Notes: generated by a model not told the origin, from the sequence alone. Shown: positions 16,066 through 26,719, counted from the first letter of the stretch. The stretch is DNA of 48,819 bases from Bacillota bacterium (GCA_017432345.1 JAFRJI010000014.1:1-48819); one strand, 5' to 3'. Made by a program: numbers and translations.

Positions 16066-18129
16066 ACAGAAATTGATTTCTCTTCTCGGGAGGTCGACAC
16101 TCTCGACCATGATCACGACACGGTCACCCAACTGGTACCGGCGTCCCGTTTGTGTCCCCTGAAGCATGTACATCTCCGGGATGTATTCGTAATAATCGTC
16201 GAAGAGTTCTTCGATCGGCACCAGCCCTTCGATCGTATTGTCCAGTTGTACGAACATCCCGAATCCGGTCACGCCGCTGACGATCCCGTCGAATATCTGC
16301 CCGACTTTTCCGGCCATGTATTCGGCTTTTTTCAGTTTTTCCACTTCCCGTTCTGCCTCAATCGCGCGCCGCTCCGCCGCGGAGGAATGGTCCGCCGCTT
16401 CCTGGACAAGCGCTTCAAAATGCCGGAAGCTTTTGCCCGTCGGTCCCTCGTTGATGACGGATTTGATAATGCGGTGGATCATCAGATCCGGATAGCGCCG
16501 GATCGGGGAAGTAAAGTGGCAGTAATCATCCAGCGCCAGGCCGAAATGCCCGTCGCAGGAGGTGCTGTAATAAGCCTTTTGCATGGATCGGAGCGTCACG
16601 GTGTTGATGACGTTCTCGAATGGCGCGCCCTGCACTGATTTGAGAATGTTGCTTATGGTCTTTGGGTGCACCTTATCGGTGCTGCTCCGGAACGGGATCC
16701 CGAAGCTCTGCAAAAACACGCGCAGCCGTTCCATTTTGTCCGGTTCCGGTTTCTCGTGCACCCGGTAGATGAACGGCGCTTCCAGCCACTTGAAATGTTC
16801 CGCAATGGTCTCGTTGGCCAGCAGCATAAATTCTTCGATGAGGCGGTTGGCCACTCTCCGGTCCTGTACGCCTACGCTGACCGGCGCGCCGGTCTCGTCC
16901 AGCGTGATCGCAGTTTCTTCGATGTCGAAATCGATGCTGCCGCGCTCTTCTTTTTTGCAGCGGAGGATCTCCGCCAGATCGCGCATCAGGAAAAGCGCTT
17001 TCTCGATCTCTTCGTAATCCCCGACCAAAAGGCCTTTGTGGATCGCGAACCGCTCCTGATCCGGTTCGGGCTGCCCCTCCAGCAAGTCCGATACGTCATC
17101 GTAGACCAGGCGCGCTTTGGAGCAGATCACACTCTCGTAGATCTCGTGACTGACCACGGCACCGCTCCGGTCCACCTCGATATCCAGCGACAGCGTCAAC
17201 CGGTCTTTGCCCGGCTGCAGACTGCAAAGTTCATTGGACAGTTCCTTCGGGAGCATCGGAATCACCTGATCGAGTAAATAGACGCTGGTCCCTCGCTGCA
17301 GGGCTTCGGCATCCATGGCGCTGCCCTCCGTGACATAGTGCGATACGTCCGCAATGTGGACGCCCAGCAGGTAATTGCTGTTCGGCAAAACGCCGATGGA
17401 CACGGCGTCATCAAAGTCTTTTGAATCTTCCCCATCGATGGTGAAAATGGTCTCGGTGCGGAGATCCCTCCGGTTCTTCAGATCCTCTGATTCTATCTGA
17501 TACACTTCCCGGTGCACGTACTCTGCCTTCAGCGCCGTTGCTTCGCTTTGGGCTTTTGCAGGAAACTCTTCGCGCATGCCGAAACTCCGGGCGATCAGTT
17601 TGATGTCGCCGCCCGGTTCGTTGAAGCCGCTGATGATCTCGGCGATTTCCCCTTCGGCTCTCCGGAAACGGTCCGGATACTGCGTGATCCGGACCATGAC
17701 ACGGTCGCCGTGGCAGACGCCGGAAGCGCTTTCCGGAATAACGATCTCCTCCTGAAAAGTTTTCCCGGCAGGAATCACATAGTCGGCCTTCTCCCGGGTA
17801 CCCCGTACGTAAAACGTCCCGGCCACCTCGGTGATCTTCCGCTTGCGGACGGCGATGATCCGACCTTCCATTCTCGCCGGACGAAAGTTCTCATCGATCC
17901 GGATGCCGGACGTGCCACGCCAGGTCTCCGCAGGCAGGATCTCCACAGCAACGATGTCTCCGTCCATGGCGCTGCCCATATGATTGGCGCTAATGTAGAT
18001 ATCCTTTTCGTCTTTATCCCACGCAACAAAACCAAAGCCCTTCCGGTGCTTTGACAGTTCACCGATCACGAGCTGTTTCTTTGATGTCTGCTTTTTTACC
18101 ACATGTTTTCTGCTCACTCTTTTTTTCAT
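16057..18129 (-). CDS. rnr: Ribonuclease R
   Basis: Processive 3'-5' exoribonuclease of the RNase II family, able to degrade structured RNA. The 690-residue protein has a basic N terminus, a cold-shock/OB domain (HRKGFGFVAWDKDEKDIYIS), the RNB catalytic domain with FTIDGEDSKDFDDAVS (the Asp cluster that binds metal) and a C-terminal S1 domain (GIVSGVTGFGMFVQLDN). The start is fixed by homology and an upstream stop. There is no RBS: a TATAAT box ends only six bases before the ATG, so the transcript may be leaderless. It overlaps trkH2 tail to tail. Confidence 0.96.
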   Translation of the reverse strand: MKKRVSRKHVVKKQTSKKQLVIGELSKHRKGFGFVAWDKDEKDIYISANHMGSAMDGDIVAVEILPAETWRGTSGIRIDENFRPARMEGRIIAVRKRKITEVAGTFYVRGTREKADYVIPAGKTFQEEIVIPESASGVCHGDRVMVRITQYPDRFRRAEGEIAEIISGFNEPGGDIKLIARSFGMREEFPAKAQSEATALKAEYVHREVYQIESEDLKNRRDLRTETIFTIDGEDSKDFDDAVSIGVLPNSNYLLGVHIADVSHYVTEGSAMDAEALQRGTSVYLLDQVIPMLPKELSNELCSLQPGKDRLTLSLDIEVDRSGAVVSHEIYESVICSKARLVYDDVSDLLEGQPEPDQERFAIHKGLLVGDYEEIEKALFLMRDLAEILRCKKEERGSIDFDIEETAITLDETGAPVSVGVQDRRVANRLIEEFMLLANETIAEHFKWLEAPFIYRVHEKPEPDKMERLRVFLQSFGIPFRSSTDKVHPKTISNILKSVQGAPFENVINTVTLRSMQKAYYSTSCDGHFGLALDDYCHFTSPIRRYPDLMIHRIIKSVINEGPTGKSFRHFEALVQEAADHSSAAERRAIEAEREVEKLKKAEYMAGKVGQIFDGIVSGVTGFGMFVQLDNTIEGLVPIEELFDDYYEYIPEMYMLQGTQTGRRYQLGDRVVIMVESVDLPRREINFCLT

Positions 18130-18135
18130 ACTTGC

Positions 18136-18163
18136 ATTATACCATCAAGATCTGTCGTTTGAA
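18136..18163 (-). promoter_or_regulatory. rnr promoter, apparently giving a leaderless mRNA
   Basis: Minus-strand TATAAT at 18136-18141, preceded 16 bp upstream by the weaker -35-like TTCAAA. Only six bases separate the -10 box from the ATG at 18127-18129, so the predicted +1 is the A of the start codon. The -35 region abuts the T-run of the hppA terminator. Confidence 0.6.
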
Positions 18164-18212
18164 AAAGAAAAGGCTGCTGCCTCGACATTTCAAATGTCTG
18201 ATGCAACAGCCT
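18164..18212 (-). terminator. Rho-independent terminator after hppA
   Basis: A nested hairpin downstream of hppA. The outer stem pairs AGGCTGTTGC with GCAGCAGCCT (one mismatch) and the inner stem pairs GACATTT with AAATGTC. It is followed on the minus strand by TTTCTTTTTC. Confidence 0.8.
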
Positions 18213-18264
18213 ATTTTGTTTAAGCTTTTTGTCTACACGTTTCCGCTTGACCGATGCGTTTCGA

Positions 18265-20301
18265 TTAGCCGATCAGTCCGCCGATCGCTACGAACAGTGG
18301 AGCGAATACTACGGATACGATGGTCATCAGCTTGATCAGGATGTTGATGGATGGGCCGGATGTATCCTTGAACGGGTCACCGACTGTATCGCCAACAACG
18401 CCAGCCTTGTGGGCTTCTGATCCCTTGCCGCCATAGTGTCCTTCTTCGATGTACTTCTTGGCATTATCCCAAGCGCCGCCTGCGTTCGCCATCATCAAAG
18501 CGAGCAGTACGCCGGATGCCAGAGCGCCAGCCAGCATGCCGCCGAGTGCTTCCGGTCCGAGGATGATACCAACAGCCAGCGGAGCGATGATCGCCATAAG
18601 ACCAGGAACGATCATTTCCTTCAGAGCAGCCTTGGTTGAAATGTCAACGCAGTGTGCATAGTCCGGCTTGGATGTTCCAGCCAGGATGCCGGCATCCGCA
18701 CGGAACTGTCTTCTTACTTCTTCGATCATCTGGTTTGCTGCTCTGCCTACCGAGTTCATTGTGAACGCGGAGAACATGAACGGCAGCATAGCGCCGATGA
18801 ACAGTCCGATGATAACGATCGGATTCAGCAGTGAGATCATGGTCAGCTTCGTAACAGCGGAGTAGGAAGCGAACAGAGCCAGCGCAGTCAGTGCTGCGGA
18901 ACCGATCGCAAATCCCTTACCAATCGCTGCTGTGGTGTTGCCGACGGAGTCGAGCTTGTCTGTGATCTCTCTGACTTCTGCCGGGAGTTCTGCCATTTCA
19001 GCGATACCGCCAGCATTGTCGGATACAGGACCATAAGCGTCAACCGCTACCGTCATACCAGTCGTGGAAAGCATACCGACCGCTGCAAGCGCGATACCAT
19101 ACATACCCATGCCAGGTCCAACGGTTTCCGTTGCGAAGTACGCAGCGAAGATACCGACGGAGATGCAGAGGATCGGCCATACGGTGGACATCATGCCGAC
19201 ACCGAGACCAGCGATGATCGTAGTAGCGGAACCAGTCTGTGACTGTTCAGCGATCTTCTTTACGGAGCTGTAATCACCGGATGTGTAGATCTCTGTGATC
19301 TTGCCGATGGCTACGCCAACGATCAGTCCGGCGATGATCGCAACTGCGAACATGAAGCTTCCCAGCATCGCCTTGGACAGGATGATGGAAACGATGACCA
19401 CGCATCCGGCCGCGATATAAGTACCCATGTTCAGAGCGTTAGCAGGGTTGGAACCTTCCTTACCTCTAACGAGCAGGATACCGACGATGGATGACAGGAT
19501 ACCGACTGCTGCCATGATAAGCGGGAACAGCGCAGCGACTTCCTGTGTGAACAGTCCGCCGGAAGCAGCTGCCGCAACAGCAGCCAGAGTGATAGCGGAA
19601 ATCATGGATCCAACATAGGATTCATAGAGGTCGGATCCCATACCGGCAACGTCACCGACGTTGTCGCCTACATTATCTGCGATTACTGCAGGGTTACGCG
19701 GGTCGTCTTCCGGAATACCGGCTTCAACTTTACCGACCAGGTCAGCGCCTACGTCAGCAGCCTTCGTGTAGATACCGCCGCCGACACGTCCGAACAGAGC
19801 CATGGATGAAGCGCCGAAACCAAAACCGGTGATGCACTGTGTTACCGTTGCCAGATCCAGGCAAACTACTACGATTCCCAGACCGAACAAGCCCAGGCCG
19901 GAAACGGCCAGTCCCATAACAGCGCCGGACCGGAACGCGATCTTCAGCGCCTTGTTCATGCCGCTTTCTTTCGCCGCATTGGCAGTTCTTACATTACCCC
20001 AGGTAGCAACGTTCATTCCGAAGAAACCGGCCAGTACAGAAAGGACCGCACCGAAGATGTACAGAATGGCGGTTACCCATCCGATGCAGATTCCGATCAA
20101 GAGGAACAGCACCGCGATAACGATCGCCATGATCTTGTACTCTCTCTTCAGGAATGCAAAGGCACCTTCACGGATAAATCCGGAGATCTCCTTCATTCTG
20201 TCCGTACCCTGGTCTGAGTTCTTGATCCACATAGCCAGAACGACTGCTACGACCAATCCTACGATCGCTGCTAATACAGCAATCACAGCTAAAGCTTTCA
20301 T
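18265..20301 (-). CDS. hppA: Membrane-bound ion-pumping pyrophosphatase
   Basis: Hydrolyses PPi and pumps Na+ and/or H+ across the membrane. The product is about 678 residues with some 16 hydrophobic segments. [19 protein letters not shown] and the nearby [14 protein letters not shown] bind PPi-Mg. The segment [10 protein letters not shown] has Ala where K+-independent enzymes have Lys, so this is the K+-dependent type, which in anaerobes is often Na+-translocating. Upstream in-frame GTG codons exist, but AGAAGGAGGTATCATCAA fixes the ATG at 20301. A terminator-like hairpin lies in the leader at 20334-20357 and a terminator follows the gene. Confidence 0.97.
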   Translation of the reverse strand: MKALAVIAVLAAIVGLVVAVVLAMWIKNSDQGTDRMKEISGFIREGAFAFLKREYKIMAIVIAVLFLLIGICIGWVTAILYIFGAVLSVLAGFFGMNVATWGNVRTANAAKESGMNKALKIAFRSGAVMGLAVSGLGLFGLGIVVVCLDLATVTQCITGFGFGASSMALFGRVGGGIYTKAADVGADLVGKVEAGIPEDDPRNPAVIADNVGDNVGDVAGMGSDLYESYVGSMISAITLAAVAAAASGGLFTQEVAALFPLIMAAVGILSSIVGILLVRGKEGSNPANALNMGTYIAAGCVVIVSIILSKAMLGSFMFAVAIIAGLIVGVAIGKITEIYTSGDYSSVKKIAEQSQTGSATTIIAGLGVGMMSTVWPILCISVGIFAAYFATETVGPGMGMYGIALAAVGMLSTTGMTVAVDAYGPVSDNAGGIAEMAELPAEVREITDKLDSVGNTTAAIGKGFAIGSAALTALALFASYSAVTKLTMISLLNPIVIIGLFIGAMLPFMFSAFTMNSVGRAANQMIEEVRRQFRADAGILAGTSKPDYAHCVDISTKAALKEMIVPGLMAIIAPLAVGIILGPEALGGMLAGALASGVLLALMMANAGGAWDNAKKYIEEGHYGGKGSEAHKAGVVGDTVGDPFKDTSGPSINILIKLMTIVSVVFAPLFVAIGGLIG

Positions 20302-20333
20302 TTGATGATACCTCCTTCTCGCATCCAACAAGA

Positions 20334-20357
20334 TAAAAAGGCGCCAAGCTGACACCT
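20334..20357 (-). terminator. Terminator-like hairpin in the hppA leader
   Basis: On the minus strand AGGTGTC and GGCGCCT form a 7 bp stem with two G-U pairs and a 5-base loop, followed by TTTTTATC. It lies between secG and hppA, only about 35 bases upstream of the hppA ATG. There is no room for a promoter after it. It is therefore either a leaky read-through terminator or an attenuator. Confidence 0.5.
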
Positions 20358-20426
20358 CTTTAAAGATCGTTTAATGCGAAAACAAAAAACTAATCAAAAA
20401 ACAATTAACAAAATCAGCTATATATT

Positions 20427-20657
20427 TTATTCAATTGCCACGATGACAAGTGAAATCACAATAAACAGTACTGCGGTCACTGTCGCGATCTTACTGAGAA
20501 GCGCGTCATAACCGGAGCTTCTCTTTTTACCGAACAGTTGCTCAGCGCCGCCGCCGATGGAACCGGACAGGCCTGCACTGTTGCTTGACTGCAGCAGGAT
20601 GCTGACGATCAGTATGATACTAGCAATTAAAAGTATGATTTTAAGAGCTAAAGTCAT
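20427..20657 (-). CDS. secG: Preprotein translocase subunit SecG
   Basis: A 76-residue membrane protein with two hydrophobic helices (about residues 3-22 and 57-75), separated by the glycine-rich cytoplasmic loop SAGLSGSIGGGAEQLFGKKR typical of SecG. It assists SecYE/SecA export. The RBS AAGGAGGTAAAAAAG is well placed. secG follows eno here, as in many Firmicutes, but the usual next gene, rnr, has been separated by hppA. It has its own promoter at 20690-20718. Confidence 0.96.
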   Translation of the reverse strand: MTLALKIILLIASIILIVSILLQSSNSAGLSGSIGGGAEQLFGKKRSSGYDALLSKIATVTAVLFIVISLVIVAIE

Positions 20658-20689
20658 CTTTTTTACCTCCTTATGCGTTTAACTTGGTT

Positions 20690-20718
20690 ATTTTATCATA
20701 GGAATGGCTACAAATCAA
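20690..20718 (-). promoter_or_regulatory. secG promoter
   Basis: Minus-strand TTGATT (20713-20718), 17 bp spacer and TAAAAT (20690-20695), about 32 bases before the secG ATG and after the eno stop. Confidence 0.6.
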
Positions 20719-20756
20719 CAACCTTAGCCCCCTAAAATCATATATATTAGTAGTTA

Positions 20757-22067
<1,311 letters not shown>

Positions 22068-22073
22068 CTATTA

Positions 22074-22820
22074 TCAAAAATCTATTATCTGCATGAAATC
22101 CGGTGCCTTGAGGCTCGCTCCACCAACAAGGGCTCCGTCAATCTCATCCTGGTTCATGATATCCGTCGCGTTGGCCGGCTTCACGCTGCCGCCGTACTGG
22201 ATGATCACTTCGTCGGCAACTTCCTCGCCGAACATATCGATCAGCGTCGCCCGGATGAACGCGCACATTTCCTCCGCCTGTTCCGGCGTCGCCGTGCGGC
22301 CCGTTCCGATGGCCCAAATCGGCTCATAAGCGATCACGATCTTCTTGATGTCTTCCGGTGCGATGTCCGCCAGACCGCCTTCCAGCTGGCCCTTCACGAA
22401 ATCGAACAGCACGCCGGCATCCCTCTGCTCGAGGCTTTCCCCGACGCACATGATCGGACGGATCGGTCCCTCCAGAAGCTTTTTGAGCTTCAGGTTCACC
22501 GTCTCATCAGTCTCGGCAAAATACTGCCGCCGCTCGGAGTGTCCTACGATGCAGTAGTCCACGCCGATCTCTTCGAGCATCTTCACCGACACTTCACCGG
22601 TATACGCGCCTTCCTCCGCAAAATGCACATTCTGCGCTCCGACGCCGATCCCGGTTCCCCGGAACAGTTCCACCAAAAGCTCCAGATCCGTAAACGGCGC
22701 GCAGATCGCGGTCCGGACATCCGTTCCCTGATACAGCGCTGCGAATTCTTCTGCAAAAGCCTTCGCCTCCGCCTTGGTCTTGAACATTTTCCAGTTGCCG
22801 GCAATAAAAGGTATTCTCAT
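22074..22820 (-). CDS. tpiA: Triosephosphate isomerase
   Basis: A 248-residue TIM barrel interconverting DHAP and glyceraldehyde 3-phosphate. Active-site elements are FIAGNWKMFKT (Asn and Lys at the N terminus), the catalytic His in VGHSERRQ, the catalytic Glu in AYEPIWAIGTG and the phosphate loop YGGSVKPAN. RBS AATAGGAGGGCAAC. It lies nine bases after pgk. Confidence 0.99.
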   Translation of the reverse strand: MRIPFIAGNWKMFKTKAEAKAFAEEFAALYQGTDVRTAICAPFTDLELLVELFRGTGIGVGAQNVHFAEEGAYTGEVSVKMLEEIGVDYCIVGHSERRQYFAETDETVNLKLKKLLEGPIRPIMCVGESLEQRDAGVLFDFVKGQLEGGLADIAPEDIKKIVIAYEPIWAIGTGRTATPEQAEEMCAFIRATLIDMFGEEVADEVIIQYGGSVKPANATDIMNQDEIDGALVGGASLKAPDFMQIIDF

Positions 22821-22829
22821 GTTGCCCTC

Positions 22830-24014
22830 CTATTTTTCTTCGATGCAGGCGATCCCCGGAAGGACTTTTCCTTCGAGGAATTCCATGGAAGCACCGCCGC
22901 CGGTGGAAACGTGGGTCATCTTATCCTTCAGACCGAACTGTTCTACTGCCGCTGCGGAATCGCCGCCGCCGATAACCGTGACAGCATCGCTGTCCGCCAG
23001 CGCCTGCGCAATCGCCTTGGTTCCTTCTGCAAAGTTCGGCATTTCGAAAACGCCCATTGGTCCGTTCCATACGATCGTCTTCGCTTCAGCGATGGCTTTC
23101 TTATAGACTTCGATGGTCTTCGGTCCGATATCCATGCCCATCATGTCGGCCGGGATCTTGTCCGCGTCAAACACAGCCCTCTCGCTGTCGTTATCGAATT
23201 CTTTCGCGCAGACCGTGTCGACCGGAAGCATAATCAGGACGTCGGCTTCTTGTGCCTTTTTGAGAAGTTTTGCGGCCAGATCGATGCTCTCTTCATCCAG
23301 AATGGACTTGCCGATTTCGAACTTCAAAGCCTTGAAGAACGTATATGTCATTCCGCCGCCGATGATGATGGTGTCGACCTTCTTCATCAGATTTTCGATG
23401 ACCGGGATCTTGTCGCCGACCTTGGCGCCGCCCATGATGGCAACGAATGGCCGTTCCGGAGAATCCACTGCATCGCCGAGGAACTTGACTTCCTTCTCGA
23501 TCAGGAAACCGGAAACGGTCGGCAGATAGCGGGCGATACCCGCCGTGGAACTGTGGTCTCTGTGTGCCGTTCCGAATGCGTCGTTGACGAAGAGTTCGCC
23601 CAGTGAAGCCAGTTCACCGGTGAACGGTTCTTCACTCTTGGTTTCTTCCTTGCGGTATCTGGTGTTCTCAAGGAGCATGACCTGTCCAGGCTGCAGCGCG
23701 GCCGCGACTTCCCTGATATGATCGCATACGACCGTTGGGCAGGAACTGAAGATGACTTCCTGTCCAAGAAGCTCTTCCAGTCTCTTGGCGACCGGTGCCA
23801 GACTGAGTTCCGGCTTCGGTTCGCCCTTTGGCTTGCCCATGTGGGACATCAAGATCACGCATGCACCGTTTTCGATCAGATACTTTATCGTAGGCAGTGC
23901 GGACACGATTCTGAAATCATCGGTGATCTCGCCGTCCTTCATCGGAACGTTGAAATCACATCTGACCAGAACTCTCTTGCCGGCAACGTCTACGTCTCTT
24001 ACTGTTTTTTTCAT
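22830..24014 (-). CDS. pgk: Phosphoglycerate kinase
   Basis: Produces ATP from 1,3-bisphosphoglycerate. The product is about 394 residues, with the N-terminal substrate motif VLVRCDFNVPMKDG, SHMGKPKG, ENTRYRKEETK and AFGTAHRDHSST, and the C-terminal nucleotide domain with IIGGGMTYTFFKA and VIGGGDSAAAVEQFG. An upstream in-frame ATG adds nine residues, but AGAAAGGATCCGAAA positions the ATG at 24014. Middle gene of the glycolytic cluster. Confidence 0.99.
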   Translation of the reverse strand: MKKTVRDVDVAGKRVLVRCDFNVPMKDGEITDDFRIVSALPTIKYLIENGACVILMSHMGKPKGEPKPELSLAPVAKRLEELLGQEVIFSSCPTVVCDHIREVAAALQPGQVMLLENTRYRKEETKSEEPFTGELASLGELFVNDAFGTAHRDHSSTAGIARYLPTVSGFLIEKEVKFLGDAVDSPERPFVAIMGGAKVGDKIPVIENLMKKVDTIIIGGGMTYTFFKALKFEIGKSILDEESIDLAAKLLKKAQEADVLIMLPVDTVCAKEFDNDSERAVFDADKIPADMMGMDIGPKTIEVYKKAIAEAKTIVWNGPMGVFEMPNFAEGTKAIAQALADSDAVTVIGGGDSAAAVEQFGLKDKMTHVSTGGGASMEFLEGKVLPGIACIEEK

Positions 24015-24050
24015 TTTCGGATCCTTTCTACAGTTCTGCAATGTTTCGTA

Positions 24051-25064
24051 TTATTTATGATCAACACTGTACATATGCTTGATCAGTTCGAGGACCTTCG
24101 TCGCATAACCGTATTCATTGTCATAGTATGCGATCAGCTTGAAGAACTTGTCGTTCAGCGCGATTCCCATTCTAGCATCGTAAATCGATGTGTTGGTGTC
24201 ACCGACGAAGTCAACGGTTACGCATTCATCATCGACATATTCCAGAATGCCCTTCATTTCGCCTTCCGCAGCCTTCTTAACAGCCGCATTGATCTCTTCG
24301 AGGGTCGTCGGAGTCTTCAAAATAACGTTCAGGTCGACTACGGATACGTCGTTCGTAGGAACTCTGTATGCCAGTCCTGTCATCTTGCCCTTCAGTGACG
24401 GGATAACCTTGGCTACAGCCTTTGCAGCGCCTGTCGTCGTAGGGATGATCGAATTGAATACCGAACGGCCGACTCTCCAGTCTTTCATGTTTCTCTTGTC
24501 CACGGTCGACTGCTTGGAAGTCGCCGCGTGGATGGTTGCCATCAGGCCCTGCTCGATGCCGAAGGTGTCTTCCAGCACTTTGCAGAGAGGTGCCAGACAG
24601 TTGGTCGTGCAGGACGCGTTCGAAACGACGTTCATATCCGGTGTGTATTTGTCGAGGTTTACGCCGCAGACAAAGGTTGGGGAGTCATCCTTTGCAGGTG
24701 CTGTGATGATGACTTTCTTTGCGCCGTTGTCGAGATACGGCTGGCATTTTTCTGCCGTATTGAAAGCGCCGGTACCTTCAACAATGTACTCAGCTCCGCA
24801 CTTGGTCCAGTCAACATTGGCGATATCGCTTTCGCTGTAGACAGGAACCTTCTTTCCATCGATGATAAGCCCGTCTTCATACTTTCCCAGTTCCTTCGGG
24901 AAACGTCCGAATACCGAGTCATACTTAAGCATATAGACCAGGTAATCCAGATCCGCGTTACGATAGTTGATTCCAGCGATTTCGATTTCCGGCATATCCA
25001 TTGCCGAACGAATTGCCAGACGCGAGATACGACCAAATCCACTGATTCCGATTTTAATTGCCAT
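24051..25064 (-). CDS. gapA: Type I glyceraldehyde-3-phosphate dehydrogenase with atypical cofactor site
   Basis: About 337 residues. The catalytic Cys152 lies in SNASCTTNCLAPL, the catalytic His in TIHAATSKQ, and the inorganic-phosphate/substrate region in RVPTNDVSVVDL. The nucleotide site is unusual: the usual GFGRIGR reads GFGRISR, and the Asp that normally follows Asn in (V/I)ND and binds the adenosine ribose is Tyr (GINYRNAD, residues 31-38). NADP use or relaxed specificity is possible. AGGAGGATATGAAA selects the second of two close ATGs. It is the first gene of the glycolytic cluster, downstream of rpoN. Confidence 0.97.
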   Translation of the reverse strand: MAIKIGISGFGRISRLAIRSAMDMPEIEIAGINYRNADLDYLVYMLKYDSVFGRFPKELGKYEDGLIIDGKKVPVYSESDIANVDWTKCGAEYIVEGTGAFNTAEKCQPYLDNGAKKVIITAPAKDDSPTFVCGVNLDKYTPDMNVVSNASCTTNCLAPLCKVLEDTFGIEQGLMATIHAATSKQSTVDKRNMKDWRVGRSVFNSIIPTTTGAAKAVAKVIPSLKGKMTGLAYRVPTNDVSVVDLNVILKTPTTLEEINAAVKKAAEGEMKGILEYVDDECVTVDFVGDTNTSIYDARMGIALNDKFFKLIAYYDNEYGYATKVLELIKHMYSVDHK

Positions 25065-25131
25065 TTTCATATCCTCCTATAGCATATGTTTATTAATATA
25101 ATTGATACACGTTTGATCTATATCCACCATT

Positions 25132-25144
25132 GATCATTTTGATC
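25132..25144. promoter_or_regulatory. Operator-like palindrome between rpoN and gapA
   Basis: GATCATTTTGATC is a perfect 5 bp dyad with a 3-base centre, in the 100-base gap where the gapA operon must be controlled. Further TTGAT motifs occur nearby. I could not identify a convincing gapA promoter here. No regulator is assigned. Confidence 0.3.
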
Positions 25145-25170
25145 CGGTTGATAACACTTTTATCGGTTCC

Positions 25171-26631
25171 CTAATACCGCTTTCTCTTCGAGGATGACAG
25201 GATCCCCATCTCATCCCGGTATTTCGCCACCGTTCTCCGGGAAATCGTAATGCCTTTTTCCTTGAAGATATCCACCATCTTCTGGTCGCTGTACGGTTTT
25301 TTTGGATCTTCTTTTTCTACGATCTCTTTGATGAATTCCTTGATGCTGTTGGATGAGATCCCCTCTCCGGCGCTGTCTGACACGCCTGCGGAGAAGAAAT
25401 ACTTGATCTCGTAAACGCCTCTCGGGCACTGGAGATATTTGCCGTTGATCGATCTCGATACCGTCGACTCGTGGATGCCGACTTCCTCTGCAATATCTTT
25501 CAACGTGAGCGTCTTCAGATATTTGCTCCCGTGATCGAAGAAATCCTTCTGGTAATTGACGACTGCCGTCACCACATTGTAGATCGTCTGCTTCCGCTGC
25601 TCGATGCTCCGGATCAGCCAAGTCGCGGAATTGACCCGCTCCGCCAGATAATCCGCCAGCTGCTTGTCCGTATCCGCCTTATGCAAAAGTTGCCGGTAAT
25701 AGGAACTGATGGACAGCCGCGGCACGCTGTTGTCATTGATCGTCACGACGTAATCGTCTTCGACGCGTTCCACGATCACGTCCGGTATGATATATTTCGT
25801 CGTCATCTCCGACGCGAACTGGCGGCCCGGTTTTGGCTCCAGCGTCCGGATCACATCGGCCATATCCTGGACGTCCTGCACGCTCAGGTCCATCTCTTTG
25901 GCTACGGCGCTCAGCCGGTTATTGGCCAGATCCTCCAGATGCTTTTCGATAAGCGTTTCCATATCGCTCGTCAGCGCGTCCCGGTTCCGGAGCTGAATCT
26001 CTAGACACTCCTGCAAATTGCTGGCGCCCACGCCGGCTGGATCGAACCCCTGGATGATCTCCAGAGCTTCTTTGACTTTCCCCTCCGGCACGTGCGTCGC
26101 TTCCGCGATCTCCTCCGTCGTCGACGTCATGTACCCGTTTTCGTCCAGCGACTCGATGATGTACTTGCCGACATGGCGGCAGCTCCTGTTTTTGGCCGCG
26201 AACTGGAACTGGAACATCAGATGTTCCGGAAGCGTAACATCATTCGTGACGAACTTCTCGTACTCGTTGGCCTTGTTCTCTCTGCCCCGGTCGGACCAAC
26301 TGCCGTAACCTTCATCGCCGTAACTGCGGTCACGGATGTATTCCTTCCAGTCCAGGATCTCGTCCTGGCGGCGTTCCTCGCCGCTTTCGCCCTCGGACAT
26401 CCGCTCGCCGTCGCGATCCGCATCGCGGATTTTCTCCCGGCGGTCTTTCTCCTCCGGCTCACTCTGGCCCTGTTCCAGCACCGGATTGACCAGAATCTGC
26501 TCCTGCACGTAAGTCTCCAGCTCCTGCGTGTTGAACTGCAGGATCTGTATCGCCTGAATCAATTCAGGCGTCATTACGAGCTTTTGCGCTTGCTCAATTG
26601 TCAGGTCAAAACCCAGTCTAATGCTGCTCAT
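25171..26631 (-). CDS. rpoN: RNA polymerase sigma-54 factor RpoN (SigL)
   Basis: A 486-residue sigma-54. The Gln-rich activator-response region I comes first (LTIEQAQKLVMTPELIQAIQ), followed by an acidic linker (EPEEKDRREK...), the core-binding domain (QGFDPAGVGASNLQECL), the HTH (LKDIAEEVGIHESTVSRSI) and the RpoN box ISRRTVAKYRDEMGI close to the C terminus. RBS GAGGTACGAG precedes the ATG. It occupies the position directly upstream of gapA. No sigma-54 activator gene is in the window, and its targets are unknown. Confidence 0.97.
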   Translation of the reverse strand: MSSIRLGFDLTIEQAQKLVMTPELIQAIQILQFNTQELETYVQEQILVNPVLEQGQSEPEEKDRREKIRDADRDGERMSEGESGEERRQDEILDWKEYIRDRSYGDEGYGSWSDRGRENKANEYEKFVTNDVTLPEHLMFQFQFAAKNRSCRHVGKYIIESLDENGYMTSTTEEIAEATHVPEGKVKEALEIIQGFDPAGVGASNLQECLEIQLRNRDALTSDMETLIEKHLEDLANNRLSAVAKEMDLSVQDVQDMADVIRTLEPKPGRQFASEMTTKYIIPDVIVERVEDDYVVTINDNSVPRLSISSYYRQLLHKADTDKQLADYLAERVNSATWLIRSIEQRKQTIYNVVTAVVNYQKDFFDHGSKYLKTLTLKDIAEEVGIHESTVSRSINGKYLQCPRGVYEIKYFFSAGVSDSAGEGISSNSIKEFIKEIVEKEDPKKPYSDQKMVDIFKEKGITISRRTVAKYRDEMGILSSSKRKRY

Positions 26632-26679
26632 CTCGTACCTCAGACGTACCTCAACAAAAGCCTCTTTTCCCGTTCTTTT

Positions 26680-26708
26680 ATTATACCACAGCAGTGCCGG
26701 TTTGTTAA
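26680..26708 (-). promoter_or_regulatory. rpoN promoter with overlapping dyad
   Basis: Minus-strand TTAACA (26703-26708), 17 bp spacer and TATAAT (26680-26685) with an upstream TGTGG. The -35 box falls inside a 6 bp inverted repeat CCGGTT/AACCGG (26697-26712), which could be an operator. Confidence 0.7.
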
Positions 26709-26719
26709 CCGGAGAAACG

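Noticed and set aside
20301-20355. N-terminal extension of hppA from a GTG at 20355
   Set aside because: The extension is encoded by the leader hairpin, is Arg-rich and unlike the hydrophobic start of pyrophosphatases, and the consensus RBS points to the ATG at 20301.
25065-25170. A sigma-54 (-24/-12) promoter in front of gapA, suggested by rpoN next door
   Set aside because: I found no TGGCAC-N5-TTGC-like element in this gap, so the adjacency alone does not support sigma-54 control.
26697-26712. CCGGTT/AACCGG stem as a terminator after trmL
   Set aside because: No T-run follows on the minus strand, and the stem overlaps the -35 box of the rpoN promoter, so an operator or chance is more likely.
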